64,000 nucleotides of DNA, taken from assembly GCF_026341815.1 (NCBI RefSeq), contig NZ_JAPENX010000003.1:310001-374000 (forward strand), read 5' to 3'. The stretch comes from Streptomyces sp. NBC_00572 (GTDB lineage Bacteria > Actinomycetota > Actinomycetes > Streptomycetales > Streptomycetaceae). A model generated the notes under the pieces. It saw nothing but the letters and a program-made list of their open reading frames with translations, was not told where the DNA came from and did not search any database. Below are positions 44,056 to 52,468 of this stretch, one piece after another. Position 1 is the stretch's first letter, and each line of letters begins with the position of its first letter. The translations under genes were made by a program, and so were the position numbers.

Positions 44056-44922
44056 ATGAGCAGCACCGGCACCCCGAACGAACCCGTCATCACCTCGTAC
44101 GCCCACGCCCCGACCCGCACCGTCACCGCCGGCGGCGTCACCTACGCTTTCCGCGAGCTGGGACCCAAGGGCGGCGTCCCCGTCGTGTTCTTCGTGCACC
44201 TCGCCGCGACCCTGGACAACTGGGACCCGCGCATCATCGACCCCATCGCGAAGGGCCGTCACGTCATCGCCTTCGACCAGCGCGGTGTCGGGGCCTCCAC
44301 GGGCCAGGTGCCGGACAGCATCGAGGCGATGGCTGATGACGCCTACACCTTCATCACGGCGCTCGGCTTCGACAAGATTGACGTCTTCTCCTTCTCCCTC
44401 GGTGGCATGATCGCCCAGGCCCTGGTGGTGAAGCACCCCGAGCTCGTCCGCAAACTCGTCCTCACCGGCACAGGCCCCAAGGGCGGCAAGGACATCGACA
44501 AGGTCGCCGGCACCACGTACTGGGACATGCTGCGCGCCACCCTGACCCGGTCGGACCCCAAGGAATTCCTGTTCTTCAACCGCAACACCACCGGCAAGCT
44601 CGCCGCGCGCGCGTTCGTCAACCGGCTCAAGGAACGCACTGCCGACCGCGATGCGAAGATCAAGATCAAAGCGTTCCAGACGCAGCTGAAGGCGATCAAG
44701 AAATGGGGGCGCTCCACCCCCGACGACCTGTCGCAGCTCGCCCAGCCCACCCTGATCGCCAACGGCGACAACGACCGCATGGTGCCTTCGGTCCTCTCCG
44801 AGGACCTGCACCGACGCATCAAGGACAGCGAGCTGATCATCTACCCCGACTCCGGCCACGGCGGCATCTTCCAGCACCACCAGCAGTTCGCCCCCCTCGC
44901 GGTCGAGTTCCTCGCCCGTTGA
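44056..44922 (+). CDS. Alpha/beta hydrolase
   Basis: 288 residues, ATG at 44056. VVFFVHLAATLDNWDPRIID is the oxyanion region, S114 lies in DVFSFSLGGMIAQ (the first Gly of GxSxG is Ser), an Asp in LIANGDNDRMVPS and the His in PDSGHGGIFQHHQQF. This subgroup is common beside oxidoreductases and TetR genes in actinobacteria and rhizobia. Its role with the preceding reductases is probably hydrolysis of an ester or lactone formed on the pathway. Confidence 0.9.
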   Translation: MSSTGTPNEPVITSYAHAPTRTVTAGGVTYAFRELGPKGGVPVVFFVHLAATLDNWDPRIIDPIAKGRHVIAFDQRGVGASTGQVPDSIEAMADDAYTFITALGFDKIDVFSFSLGGMIAQALVVKHPELVRKLVLTGTGPKGGKDIDKVAGTTYWDMLRATLTRSDPKEFLFFNRNTTGKLAARAFVNRLKERTADRDAKIKIKAFQTQLKAIKKWGRSTPDDLSQLAQPTLIANGDNDRMVPSVLSEDLHRRIKDSELIIYPDSGHGGIFQHHQQFAPLAVEFLAR

Positions 44923-44978
44923 CCTCTGGCGAACACCACAACTGCACGTTCGGCGACCAGAAAGAGAAGAGCAGCATC

Positions 44979-45788
44979 ATGAGCGCCTCACCGTCCGCCG
45001 CTCAGCTGGGCGTGGAGAAGAAGCACCTCACTTCCTCGATCCTGCTGTGGGTACGCACCGACCAGCCCCGCCAGACCGGCATGGACCACTGGAAGGGACC
45101 GCACTCAGAGATCATCTCCGTCACCCCGGGCCTGGAGGAGTACCGACAGATCCACCTCGCCGAGCACAACCCGGGCCGGTGGCCGGCGACCGACGGGGTG
45201 CAGACCTCGATCCCCGCGGACCGGAAGATCGACGGCGTCGCCGAGGTCACCTTCCAATCGGCGCTTGCGCCCCTGAAAGGGCGTAAGCAGACGAAGCTGG
45301 CCCACGCCGACGAGATCAACGTGTTCCGCCGCACCCTGCTCTATGCCGGCCCACCGAACTCCTCCCGCTGGTACGACGTCGCCGGCCCCGACGAGACGGT
45401 CGGTGCCCGCACCCTGATCTACCTGCGCCGCAGAGACGGGGTCGGCGCAGGAGAGTTCCGGAAGTTCGTCAACCAGCAGCTCGTTCCCGCGCTCGCCGAC
45501 GCCGCAGCGTTGAAGGAACTGCGCACGCAGACGTTCCTGCCCTGGAGCGAAAAGCTCTGGGACACCCCGAACGTCGCCCACGACAACCCCCATGACCAGC
45601 GATTTCATGCCTCCCTCGTCCTCGGGTTCAGCGACAGCGCAGCACGGGACGCATTCTTCACCGGCAACGCGATCGAGGGCCTGACCAACCAGCTGGCACC
45701 GCTCGCCTCCGCGATCCACGCATACGACGTCGCCGCAGCCTTGACCTTCGTCAAGAACGGAGACATCCTCCCGCGCTACCAGGAGTGA
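44979..45788 (+). CDS. EthD/dimeric alpha-beta-barrel-like protein
   Basis: 269 residues, ATG at 44979. Two ferredoxin-like halves are suggested: the first with MDHWKGPHSEIISVTPGLEE and YRQIHLAEHNPGRWPAT, the second with RTLIYLRRRDGVGAGEFRKF and FHASLVLGFSDSAARDAFFT. DHWKGPHSEI-like stretches belong to EthD-type proteins required for oxygenase systems. It ends the TetR-linked cluster 56 bp after the hydrolase. The exact function is unknown. Confidence 0.72.
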   Translation: MSASPSAAQLGVEKKHLTSSILLWVRTDQPRQTGMDHWKGPHSEIISVTPGLEEYRQIHLAEHNPGRWPATDGVQTSIPADRKIDGVAEVTFQSALAPLKGRKQTKLAHADEINVFRRTLLYAGPPNSSRWYDVAGPDETVGARTLIYLRRRDGVGAGEFRKFVNQQLVPALADAAALKELRTQTFLPWSEKLWDTPNVAHDNPHDQRFHASLVLGFSDSAARDAFFTGNAIEGLTNQLAPLASAIHAYDVAAALTFVKNGDILPRYQE

Positions 45789-45901
45789 ACGGCCGGCCAG
45801 AGCATGGAGCAGATCCGACGGACCGGCCGAGCAATCACTCCACCCCCCGGACCGGGCGCTACCCGGTGCTCGGGAATATGGCTTGTCTCGAATGACGCCC
45901 G

Positions 45902-46375
45902 CTGCCAGCTGGGGCCTCGAACTGGGATACGAAGCGGCGCCTCGTCCTCCAGGAGCAGGACCGGACTGAGCACGTCACCACCGAGAAGGAACTCGCCGAG
46001 GCCAAGAAGAACTCCTGGATCAGGATCCCCCGCTTCGACTACGCCCCGTCCGAACGCCTCCGCTTCGTCCTCAGCGGCGGCCAGCCGCACCGGGCGAGCG
46101 AATGGGCCGACACCCCCGGACGCTCCCTCGAGGACCAGCTCGCCGAGATCGCGCAGGAGGTCACACTTCGCGGCGACGCCGCCGAACGCAGACGTCTCGA
46201 CGAGATCGAAGCAGCGCACCACGCTTCTGCCCTGCCCTCACAGGCAGTCACTCAGCGTGCCCTTGGCGGCACCTCAGATGGGATGACGTCCCGTGCCACC
46301 TCGGCCCGCCGCAACGGCACTTCCTGGGGAGGATCGACGGTCCTGGGGAGCGCGTGGGGAGAATCGACCGCATGA
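45902..46375 (+). pseudogene. Fragment of a plasmid/ICE-type actinobacterial protein
   Basis: A frame without a start codon is open to the TGA at 46373. It contains KELAEAKKNSWIRIPRFDYA, PSERLRFVLSGGQPHRASEW, ADTPGRSLEDQLAEIAQEV and AERRRLDEIEAAH. This pattern occurs as the C-terminal half of hypothetical proteins common on Streptomyces plasmids and integrative elements (SGRLRFxLxGG...W.D.....LE..L..ll.el). The N-terminal half is missing. It sits just inside the right repeat of the island, supporting a mobile origin. 45789-45901 shows no gene. Confidence 0.65.
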
Positions 46376-46469
46376 CGCAGCACGATCCTGAAAGACGCTG
46401 AAAGACCGATCCGCTCAGGTCAGGGGTGAGTACAGCCGCATCGATGCAGGTCAGCACCACCACGTAGAC

Positions 46470-46588
46470 AACTTCATGACGTAGGTACCGAGGTCGTCGG
46501 CCTCGACGATCCCGGGGAGCGAGCCGCCCTCACGCAAGGGGGTGACATAGCGGGTCGCTGTCACTTCTGTAAGCATCCGCCCAGGCTA
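46470..46588. repeat. Right copy of 119-bp direct repeat (putative attR)
   Basis: 46470-46576 is identical to codons 1-35 of the HipA-like gene (15545-15651), and 46580-46588 repeats its -10 region after three mismatches. Left of 46470 homology stops abruptly. The copy has no kinase gene attached: on the minus strand it opens with the ATG at 46576 but runs into island sequence after 35 codons. It therefore marks where the kinase gene was interrupted or where its 5' end was duplicated. Confidence 0.95.
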
Positions 46589-46622
46589 GGGCCTGTCCGG
46601 CCCTGATCCGCCGGACAGGCCC
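46589..46622. terminator. Strong hairpin outside the right island repeat
   Basis: GGGCCTGTCCGG (46589-46600) and CCGGACAGGCCC (46611-46622) form a 12-bp perfect stem with a 10-base loop, starting immediately after the duplicated -10 sequence. It could terminate transcription in either direction or be the remnant of an original operator of the kinase gene. Confidence 0.55.
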
Positions 46623-46772
46623 CAGGCGTGCGCCCGCACGGTGTCGACCAGCGCCGGCGGTACGGGCGGCGCACGCCTGCGACTCCTCGCCCCGCCGAGA
46701 GCGAACATCCTTGGATCCGGGCCGTGTTGTGTGAAAGCTGGGAGGTCACATCCCGGATCCCGGAGGCGCGCC

Positions 46773-47231
46773 ATGACCGCCGAGCACGCGAACACCCTGT
46801 ACGAGGCCGTGGGCGGAGCCGACGCGCTGCGCCGGCTCTCCGAGACGTTCTACGAAGGGGTCCTGGCCGACCCCCTCCTCGCCCCCGTCTTCACCGACTT
46901 CACCGCCGCCCATGTGGAGCACGTCGCCGTGTGGCTGGCGGAGGTGTTCTCGGGACCCGCCGAGTTCACGGCGGAGCTCGGCGGCCACCAGGCCCTGCTC
47001 CGCGCCCACCTCGGACTCGGCATCACGGAGGAACAGCGGCTGCGCTGGATGGAGTTGATGGCGGCGGCCGTGGAGAAGGAACTGCCGGACGACGCCCTGC
47101 TGCGCCGCCGGGTGGTGGAGTACTTCGACTGGGGCACGCGGATCGCCAAGGACGTCTCGGCCTCGGCACCCGGCACGGACCTCGGCGAGCCGGGCCCCAC
47201 CCCGCGCTGGGGCTGGGACGGCCTCGCCTGA
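46773..47231 (+). CDS. Group II truncated haemoglobin-like globin
   Basis: 152 residues, ATG at 46773 with CGGAGG six bases upstream. The 2-on-2 globin pattern is clear: LYEAVGGADALRRLSETFYE, then DPLLAPVFTDF, HVEHVAVWLAEVF, the proximal H79 in LLRAHLGLGITEEQRLRWM, and VVEYFDWGTRIAK at the C-terminus. Group II proteins bind O2 or NO and are linked to redox stress. It is the first gene right of the island. An extended C-terminal tail ends PTPRWGWDGLA. Confidence 0.9.
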   Translation: MTAEHANTLYEAVGGADALRRLSETFYEGVLADPLLAPVFTDFTAAHVEHVAVWLAEVFSGPAEFTAELGGHQALLRAHLGLGITEEQRLRWMELMAAAVEKELPDDALLRRRVVEYFDWGTRIAKDVSASAPGTDLGEPGPTPRWGWDGLA

Positions 47232-47245
47232 CCGACAGGGCACCT

Positions 47246-47307
47246 CCTAGGGGTGTCTTGTCGATCACGCCGCGAGCCCGGCCTGATCGACAAGACACCC
47301 CCTAGGG
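47246..47307. repeat. 22-bp inverted repeat (MITE-like palindrome) next to the cbiZ start
   Basis: CCTAGGGGTGTCTTGTCGAT plus CA (47246-47267) and its complement TGATCGACAAGACACCCCCT plus AGG (47284-47306) differ by one bulged base. The 16-base loop is CGCCGCGAGCCCGGCC. Nearly identical GGGGTGTCTTGTCGATCA palindromes are familiar between Streptomyces genes, so this is a dispersed repeat rather than a unique site. It could form a terminator for the globin gene. Confidence 0.85.
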
Positions 47308-47308
47308 T

Positions 47309-48055
47309 GTGGGGGTGCCTTCGCGAACCCTCCTGACCAGCGCGTCTCTCTCCGATGCCGCTCTCCTCACCCACACGGAACAGGGCCGTGACCGGCCGCT
47401 CCTCGTGTGGGCCCCGGGGCCGGGCGTCCGCATGGTGTCGAGCGCGGTGCTCGGCGGCGGCATCGGCGAGCGGCAGTGGGTGATCAACGCCCAGGTCCCG
47501 CCCGGCTACGACCGGCTCGACCCGGTCGCCCACCTCCGCGACCTGGCCGCCGGAGCGGGGCTCGTGGGCGCGGGCGTGGGCTTCATGACGGCGGCTTCGG
47601 TCGCCGACCGGTGCCACGCCGAGGACGGCGGTGTGCGGGCCGTGGTCACCGCCGGGATAGGGGTACGGGGCTGGGCGGCGGCGCCGGGAGAGGGCGGCGT
47701 CGCGATCCCCCGCCCCGGGACGATCAACATCATCGTGTCGCTGCCGGTCCCCCTCACGGACGCGGCACTCGTCAACGCGGTCGCCACCGCCACCGAGGCG
47801 AAGGTCCAGGCCCTGGTCGAACTCGGCGCGGACGCCTCGGGCACGCCCACGGACGCGGTCTGCGTGGCCGCGCCTTCACCCACCGGATCCGCGGCCGAAC
47901 CGTTCGCCGGCCCGCGCTCCCTGTGGGGCGCGCGCCTGGCCCGGGCGGTGCACGCGGCGACCAGAGCCGCCTGCGCGGACCTGATCGCCGCCGAGGCCGC
48001 GAAGCCCGCCGACGGCCCGCCGCCCGTCACGTACGCCTCGATCGCATCCCTTTGA
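47309..48055 (+). CDS. cbiZ: Adenosylcobinamide amidohydrolase (CbiZ-like)
   Basis: 248 residues from a GTG at 47309 or 47315; both lie directly after the 22-bp palindrome, so no normal ribosome site is present. The family core is seen in VWAPGPGVRMVSSAVLGGGI, WVINAQVPPGYDRLDPVAHL, VGFMTAASVADR, AVVTAGIGVRGWAAAPG and TINIIVSLPVPLTDAALVNAVATATEAK with APSPTGSAAEPFAGP near the end. CbiZ cleaves the aminopropanol arm of adenosylcobinamide for salvage. No other cobalamin genes are nearby. Confidence 0.9.
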   Translation: MGVPSRTLLTSASLSDAALLTHTEQGRDRPLLVWAPGPGVRMVSSAVLGGGIGERQWVINAQVPPGYDRLDPVAHLRDLAAGAGLVGAGVGFMTAASVADRCHAEDGGVRAVVTAGIGVRGWAAAPGEGGVAIPRPGTINIIVSLPVPLTDAALVNAVATATEAKVQALVELGADASGTPTDAVCVAAPSPTGSAAEPFAGPRSLWGARLARAVHAATRAACADLIAAEAAKPADGPPPVTYASIASL

Positions 48056-48293
48056 TACGCGGCGAGGCCCGGCGCGATCGCCTCGCACGCCTCGGCCAGC
48101 CGGCTCATCCGAGCCGTGCGCTCGCGCTGCCCCGCCTCGATCCGGTCCTCGCTCAGCGTTTCGGTGTACCGCTCGACGGTCTCGGCCGGCTCCCGGAACT
48201 CCCGCAGGTTCTCCCCGTACTGGGAGGGCCGGACGCCCTGGGGAGGAGCTTCCGCTGCGGCAGCGTCAAGCCCCGCGTCCAGGTTTCCGGCTC
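48030..48293 (-). pseudogene. Relic resembling the C-terminus of a TipAS-type MerR regulator
   Basis: On the minus strand an open segment reads PSQYGENLREFREPAETVER, YTETLSEDRIEAGQRER and LAEACEAIAPGLAAYQRDAI, with good codon bias. I-A-P-G-L-A-x-Y-x-R-D-A-I is the C-terminal signature of TipAS/MerR effector domains. There is no start codon upstream before a stop near 48298, and it runs into the antisense of cbiZ. It is therefore a decayed fragment. Confidence 0.45.
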
Positions 48294-48332
48294 ACCGCCG
48301 CACCCGCACCCGGAGCGGCACCGGGGGGCGGT

Positions 48333-48980
48333 TCAGCCGTGCGACAGCAGCGCCGCCGTGAGTTCGGCCGCGCGACGGTGCCAGAGGTGGGCGCCGCGCA
48401 GCATCGAGTGGCCTCCCGTCGGCATCGGGATGCCCGCCGCGTCCGCGCCCGCCGCGCGGGCCCTGCGGACGAAGTCCCAGGAGGCGCGGGCCGAGGTGAC
48501 GCGGTCGGTCTCGTCGTGGAGCAGGTAGAGCCGCCGGCCGCCGAGGTGGTCGACGGGCTCGTCGGTGGGGCACCAGGGCGCGAGGGCGACGACGCCACGG
48601 ACGGCGGGGTCGCCCGCGGCGGCGAGTGCCGCGCGGCCGCCCATCGAGTGGCCGAGGAGGACGACGGGGACGGGTCCGGCCTGTTCCCGGAGGCGTACGA
48701 GTGCGCTCTCGGCGTCGCGGGCGGCGTCGGCGCTCTCCCCGTTCCAGCCACGGTGTCGGTAGCGCACCTCGGCGACCAGTACGTCCCGGCCGCGGACGGC
48801 GCGGGTCACGGCGGTGGCGAAGGGGCGCATGCGCAGCGCGGGGAGGTTGAGCGCGGGCGGCGGCTCGGGGCCGTCGGCGCGGCCGCCGTGGAGCAGCAGC
48901 ACGGCCGCGGTGGGTACGGCGGGTGCGCTGCGGACGACGAGGGAGCCGGGGTCGGCACGCCGGGTGCGGCAGAGGGTCAT
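48333..48980 (-). CDS. Alpha/beta hydrolase (lysophospholipase/dienelactone hydrolase-like)
   Basis: 215 residues from the ATG at 48980; an upstream ATG at about 49029 gives 16 more residues but no better ribosome site. VLLLHGGRADGP is the oxyanion loop, VVLLGHSMGGRAALAAA holds the nucleophile Ser near residue 115, LLHDETDRVTS supplies the Asp and PTGGHSMLRG the His. A small cytoplasmic esterase of unknown substrate. It precedes a 233-bp stretch without genes up to the DUF6230 operon end. Confidence 0.9.
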   Translation of the reverse strand: MTLCRTRRADPGSLVVRSAPAVPTAAVLLLHGGRADGPEPPPALNLPALRMRPFATAVTRAVRGRDVLVAEVRYRHRGWNGESADAARDAESALVRLREQAGPVPVVLLGHSMGGRAALAAAGDPAVRGVVALAPWCPTDEPVDHLGGRRLYLLHDETDRVTSARASWDFVRRARAAGADAAGIPMPTGGHSMLRGAHLWHRRAAELTAALLSHG

Positions 48981-49213
48981 CGGGCGTTCGCCCCGCTCCC
49001 GCGCCGGTGCGCTGGCCGGCGGGAACATCCGCTCAGGCGGACCGTCGCGTGTCCGGGCTGCTGCGCCATGGGTGGCCTCCAGGAGTCGCTTGCCGCCTCC
49101 CCGGTGGAGCGGTCCGCTCACGACACGGGGGAGACGACCGTGAGGCCCGCAGTCTGCCAGGTCGCACGGGCCGTCAGATACGGGACCCGGCGGACGGGAA
49201 GGGCGCCCCGGAC

Positions 49214-49942
49214 TCACGGCATGCCAGGTGTGCCGGTGGGCGCGGCCGGGGCGGGGCAGGCGACGGTGCCCGGGAGTACGGAGAGCTTGAGTTTCGGGGT
49301 GGTGAGGAGGCCGGGGATCTGGAAGTCCTGGGCGGTGCCGACGATCCGGTCGAACTTGGCGTACCGCGCCTGGATGCCGAAGCGGTGCTGCGGACTGTTC
49401 AGCGGATTGACGACGTATGCCCCGCCGGCGTCCTTCACGGTCTTCACGTCGGCGCCGTTGGTGTTGAGGTCGACGATGCCGTCCATGTCGAGGACTCCGG
49501 TGGCGTCGCGCAGGTCGAGGACGGTGTTCTTCGTCCTGATCTCCCAGGAGCCGGGGTTGTCGTCGCCGAGGGTGAGGAGCAGGGTGTACGTGGCTCCCGC
49601 GATCTGCTGCCGCTGGCTCAGGCAGAGGCCGTTGAGCATCCCGTCCGCGAAGCCCATGCGGAGCACCCGTACGGTTCCGGTCGAACCGTCGGGCCGTACG
49701 ACGGTCTGGTCGACGACGGCGGCGCCGTACTGCGTCCCGTACAGGCTGCTGGTGGTGAAGTCGACGGGCCGGTCCTGGATCCGGAGTCCGACGGCCAGGG
49801 CGCCGCTCGCCATCGCGGAGCCGAGGCCACCGGCCGCCAGGAGCGCGGGCACGGCGACGGCGAGGGAGCGGCGCCAGTGGGTGCGCCCTTCCGGCCCGCG
49901 GTTCTCGGGGCTCAACACGGGCAGGCGGGGCTCGGGGCTCAT
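49214..49942 (-). CDS. DUF6230 family protein, third copy in the cluster
   Basis: 242 residues, ATG at 49942 overlapping the previous stop by four bases. After a cytoplasmic N-terminus one membrane helix (SLAVAVPALLAAGGLGSAMA) precedes ASGALAVGLRIQDRPVDFTT, the equivalent of AQGALAANFSVAGQPFTL in its paralogues. The extracytoplasmic domain contains a Cys near residue 128 (NGLCLSQRQQ) and ends VLPGTVACPAPAAPTGTPG. Members were formerly labelled cholesterol esterase without evidence. Last gene of the five-gene operon. Confidence 0.82.
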   Translation of the reverse strand: MSPEPRLPVLSPENRGPEGRTHWRRSLAVAVPALLAAGGLGSAMASGALAVGLRIQDRPVDFTTSSLYGTQYGAAVVDQTVVRPDGSTGTVRVLRMGFADGMLNGLCLSQRQQIAGATYTLLLTLGDDNPGSWEIRTKNTVLDLRDATGVLDMDGIVDLNTNGADVKTVKDAGGAYVVNPLNSPQHRFGIQARYAKFDRIVGTAQDFQIPGLLTTPKLKLSVLPGTVACPAPAAPTGTPGMP

Positions 49943-50571
49943 GGGGTGGTCACCGTGATGGTTCCGGGGAGGTGGACGGGGTTGTCGGTGGAGTCGAGGG
50001 CCGCGTGGTCGTCGACCGTACGGATCGCGTAGATGTCGCCGACGAAGTCCTCGGCCCCGGCGGTGAGCGGGATGAGGGAGCCGAAGAGGTCGAGGAGTCC
50101 CTGCACTCCGCAGATCTTGACGAGGACGCGGACGCAGACGTTGGAGATGCTGCCCCACATCGTGGTCGTCTCGGGCTTGCCCGCACTGTCGTAGCCGCCG
50201 AGGGAGCCGTCGGCGGGGACGTCGATGGTGACGGTGTGACCGGCCGCCCGCTGGACGACGTTCATGTGCGAGCGGATCTTGAGCTTGGTGAAGGTGTACT
50301 GGGTGGTGACGCGCGTCGTGCCGTCGGAGAGCCGGATGGTGACGTTCTTCTCCACGGTCATGGAGACGGCGACCATGCTGGCGATGGTGACGTGCAGCGG
50401 GTCCGGGGAGGGCAGGAAGGGCGCGCCCATCGGCTCGACGGCGGCGGTCGTCCCCGCGGCACGGCTCGGCTGTCCGGACCAGAGGGCGGTGACGACGGCG
50501 AGGACCAGGGCGGCGGTGACGGCGACGGCCTTGCGCCGCGCCCCGGCAGACGGCTTCGCGTGGCCCCTCAC
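49939..50571 (-). CDS. Secreted hypothetical protein within the DUF6230/DUF6114 operon
   Basis: 210 residues from a GTG at 50571, four bases overlapping the DUF6114 stop. A signal peptide (RRKAVAVTAALVLAVVTALW) ends near residue 38. The mature part reads VSMTVEKNVTIRLSDGTTRV, TFTKLKIRSHMNVV, and a predicted hydrophobic stretch near VLVKICGVQGLLDLFGSLIP with two Cys. No recognised domain. Because it is overlapped on both sides by DUF6114 and DUF6230 genes, it probably belongs to the same envelope structure. Confidence 0.75.
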   Translation of the reverse strand: MRGHAKPSAGARRKAVAVTAALVLAVVTALWSGQPSRAAGTTAAVEPMGAPFLPSPDPLHVTIASMVAVSMTVEKNVTIRLSDGTTRVTTQYTFTKLKIRSHMNVVQRAAGHTVTIDVPADGSLGGYDSAGKPETTTMWGSISNVCVRVLVKICGVQGLLDLFGSLIPLTAGAEDFVGDIYAIRTVDDHAALDSTDNPVHLPGTITVTTP

Positions 50572-50963
50572 CCCTCCGCCTCCGCCGCCGCCCGGCGGCG
50601 GGGCCGTTTGGCGCCCCAGCCGACCGTCATGGAACCGCCGAGGACGCCGAGCGTCATGCCGAGCAGGAAGCCGCCGAGGTTGGAGACGACGAGCGAGACG
50701 ACCGCGAGGACCACGCCGATGAGCCCGAAGGTGTACCGCTGGCCGGGCAGGGCCAGCGGGATGAGGCCGCACAGGATCATCCCGCCGCCGACGAGGTAGC
50801 CGGCCACTCCCCCGAAGCCCGTGCTCACGATCAACTGCAGGGAACCGAGGGAGAACTTGAGGACCGTCCAGCCTCCGGCGACCAGCCACACCCCGCCCCA
50901 GAACGGGCGGGTACGGCGGAAGGCGCGGAACCACGCGAAGGCGGACCTCAGCCGGGTCAGCAT
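50568..50963 (-). CDS. DUF6114 family membrane protein, second copy
   Basis: 131 residues, ATG at 50963. It begins with an RAFRRTRPFWGGVWLVAGGW motif shared with the 180-residue copy (RWRRTRPFWATVWTALGGF), followed by four membrane helices over residues 20-115 (GVAGYLVGGGMILCGLIPLA, GLIGVVLAVVSLVVSNLGGF). The start overlaps the DUF6230 stop by seven bases. DUF6114 proteins accompany DUF6230 in Streptomyces; their function is unknown. Confidence 0.85.
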   Translation of the reverse strand: MLTRLRSAFAWFRAFRRTRPFWGGVWLVAGGWTVLKFSLGSLQLIVSTGFGGVAGYLVGGGMILCGLIPLALPGQRYTFGLIGVVLAVVSLVVSNLGGFLLGMTLGVLGGSMTVGWGAKRPRRRAAAEAEG

Positions 50964-51742
50964 GTGGTGGCCGTTCCGGCGACGACCCTGATCTTCAGGT
51001 CGGGCAGGACGAGCGCGCCCGCCATCTCGGCGTCGTACGCGGTGGCGTTCAATCCGTGCAGCTTGATGGAGCTGCCGCCCTCGCCGCCCGCCGAACCGAG
51101 CCCGAACCCGCCGGGCAGCGCGCCCGTGAGCGGTTTGCCCGCGACGGTGACCTGGTCGGCGGACTGGCCGAGCACCGCGTTCTGGAGGGTGGTGGGTCCG
51201 TACGCCTGGAGTTCGGTCGCCTGGATGTAGAGGTTCGAGGCGTCGATGTCGGTGGTGAAGGTGCCGGGCGGGGTGGCCGTCACCTTCTGGCCGCCCGTCA
51301 GGAGCAGCGAGTACGGGACTCCCGCGATCGTCTGGTGGACGATGCCGCAGAGCCCGGCGAGCCCGGCGCTGGCGAAGCCGACGCGCGCCATGGCCGTGTG
51401 GGTGGTCGTGGTGCCGTCCGGGCGTCCGACGGCGGGGGTGTTGACGATGGCGCCGAAGCCGCTGCCCTCGACGCCGTTGGACGTCAGGGTGAACGGTTGC
51501 CCGGCGACGCTGAAGTTGGCGGCGAGCGCGCCCTGCGCCAGCGCGGTGCCGAGGGCGCTGATGGCCAGGGCGGAGGGGACGAGGGCGAGCGCGCCGCGGC
51601 CCCAGCGGGTGCCGCGCCGGGTGCCGTCGGCCGCCTCGGCGAGCATCCGGGCGTTCCAGTCGGCGGCGGCTCGGGTGCCGGTCGTACGCATCCGGGCGAG
51701 GGACGGGCCGATGCGGAGCGTACGGAGCAGGTTCTGAGTCAT
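50957..51742 (-). CDS. DUF6230 family protein, second copy
   Basis: 261 residues, ATG at 51742. An N-terminal 55 residues with Arg-rich stretch precede the membrane anchor (GALALVPSALAISALGTALA) and the hallmark AQGALAANFSVAGQPFTLTS. The outside domain carries a Cys in GLAGLCGIVHQT and two cysteine-adjacent residues at the end (TATTC). Its overlap with genes before (4 bp) and after (7 bp) shows co-translation. Function unknown; likely a surface or spore-associated protein by inference from family distribution. Confidence 0.85.
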   Translation of the reverse strand: MTQNLLRTLRIGPSLARMRTTGTRAAADWNARMLAEAADGTRRGTRWGRGALALVPSALAISALGTALAQGALAANFSVAGQPFTLTSNGVEGSGFGAIVNTPAVGRPDGTTTTHTAMARVGFASAGLAGLCGIVHQTIAGVPYSLLLTGGQKVTATPPGTFTTDIDASNLYIQATELQAYGPTTLQNAVLGQSADQVTVAGKPLTGALPGGFGLGSAGGEGGSSIKLHGLNATAYDAEMAGALVLPDLKIRVVAGTATTC

Positions 51743-52281
51743 ACGGTTCCGCTCCCAACGGACACAGGGGGTACGGGGGTTACGGAGGTGCCGGCACCCG
51801 GTCGGGTACGGCGGAGGAGGCCGCCGTGCCGTTTGGCCGGCTTCTCGGGGAGCCAGGCGAAGGCCATGGATCCGCCGAGTACGGAGAGGACCATGCCGAC
51901 GAAGAGGCCGCCGAGGTTCGACAAGGGGAACGAGGCGACCCCCGCGATGACGGCGATGACACCGGCGGTGTGGCGCTGGCTGGGCAGGAGCAGCATGAGC
52001 AGGGCCATCGCCATGAGGACGACGCCGCCCGCCATGCCCGCGATGCCGCCGACGCCGACCTGGAGGATCTTGCCGAGTGGCGCCATCGGCAGGAAGAAGA
52101 TGACGAATCCGCCGAGCGCCGTCCAGACGGTCGCCCAGAACGGCCGGGTGCGGCGCCAGCGCCGGAAGGCCGCGCGGGCGCCTCGGGTCCGCGCGGCCGG
52201 GTCGGCGGCGGGCAAGTCGGAGGCGGGCGGGACGAGCTCCTCGGGGCCGGGGGTCGGCTCGGGCGGCGGATCCGTGGTCAT
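51739..52281 (-). CDS. DUF6114 family membrane protein, first copy
   Basis: 180 residues, ATG at 52281. An acidic, Pro-rich cytoplasmic start is followed by RRWRRTRPFWATVWTALGGF and four membrane helices to residue 150 (GGIAGMAGGVVLMAMALLML, VIAVIAGVASFPLSNLGGLF, VGMVLSVLGGSMAFAW). It ends with a Thr/Val-rich tail. This is the first gene of the overlapping five-gene block; the separate DUF6230 gene at 52469 lies upstream and is divided from it by a terminator hairpin. Confidence 0.85.
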   Translation of the reverse strand: MTTDPPPEPTPGPEELVPPASDLPAADPAARTRGARAAFRRWRRTRPFWATVWTALGGFVIFFLPMAPLGKILQVGVGGIAGMAGGVVLMAMALLMLLLPSQRHTAGVIAVIAGVASFPLSNLGGLFVGMVLSVLGGSMAFAWLPEKPAKRHGGLLRRTRPGAGTSVTPVPPVSVGSGTV

Positions 52282-52406
52282 GGGGGCCTCGCAGGTGAGG
52301 TTCGGGGACGGGTGGGGGCGGCGGGCACGGCGGCGAGCAGGGCGTCCGGCGCCCGTGCCCGTCCCGGGGCACGGGCCCCGGCCGGGTCAGGGCGCCGGAG
52401 TGGTGC

Positions 52407-52438
52407 GGGACCGGTCGGCACCGGGGCCGACCGGTCCC
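52407..52438 (-). terminator. Strong hairpin between DUF6230 copy 1 and DUF6114 copy 1
   Basis: GGGACCGGTCGGC (52407-52419) and GCCGACCGGTCCC (52426-52438) form a 13-bp perfect stem around a 6-base loop, 31 bp past the stop of the upstream DUF6230 gene. It would attenuate read-through, so the first gene may be made in excess over the rest. Confidence 0.75.
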
Positions 52439-52468
52439 TGACCGTGCGGTTGCGCGGGTCCGGTCGGC

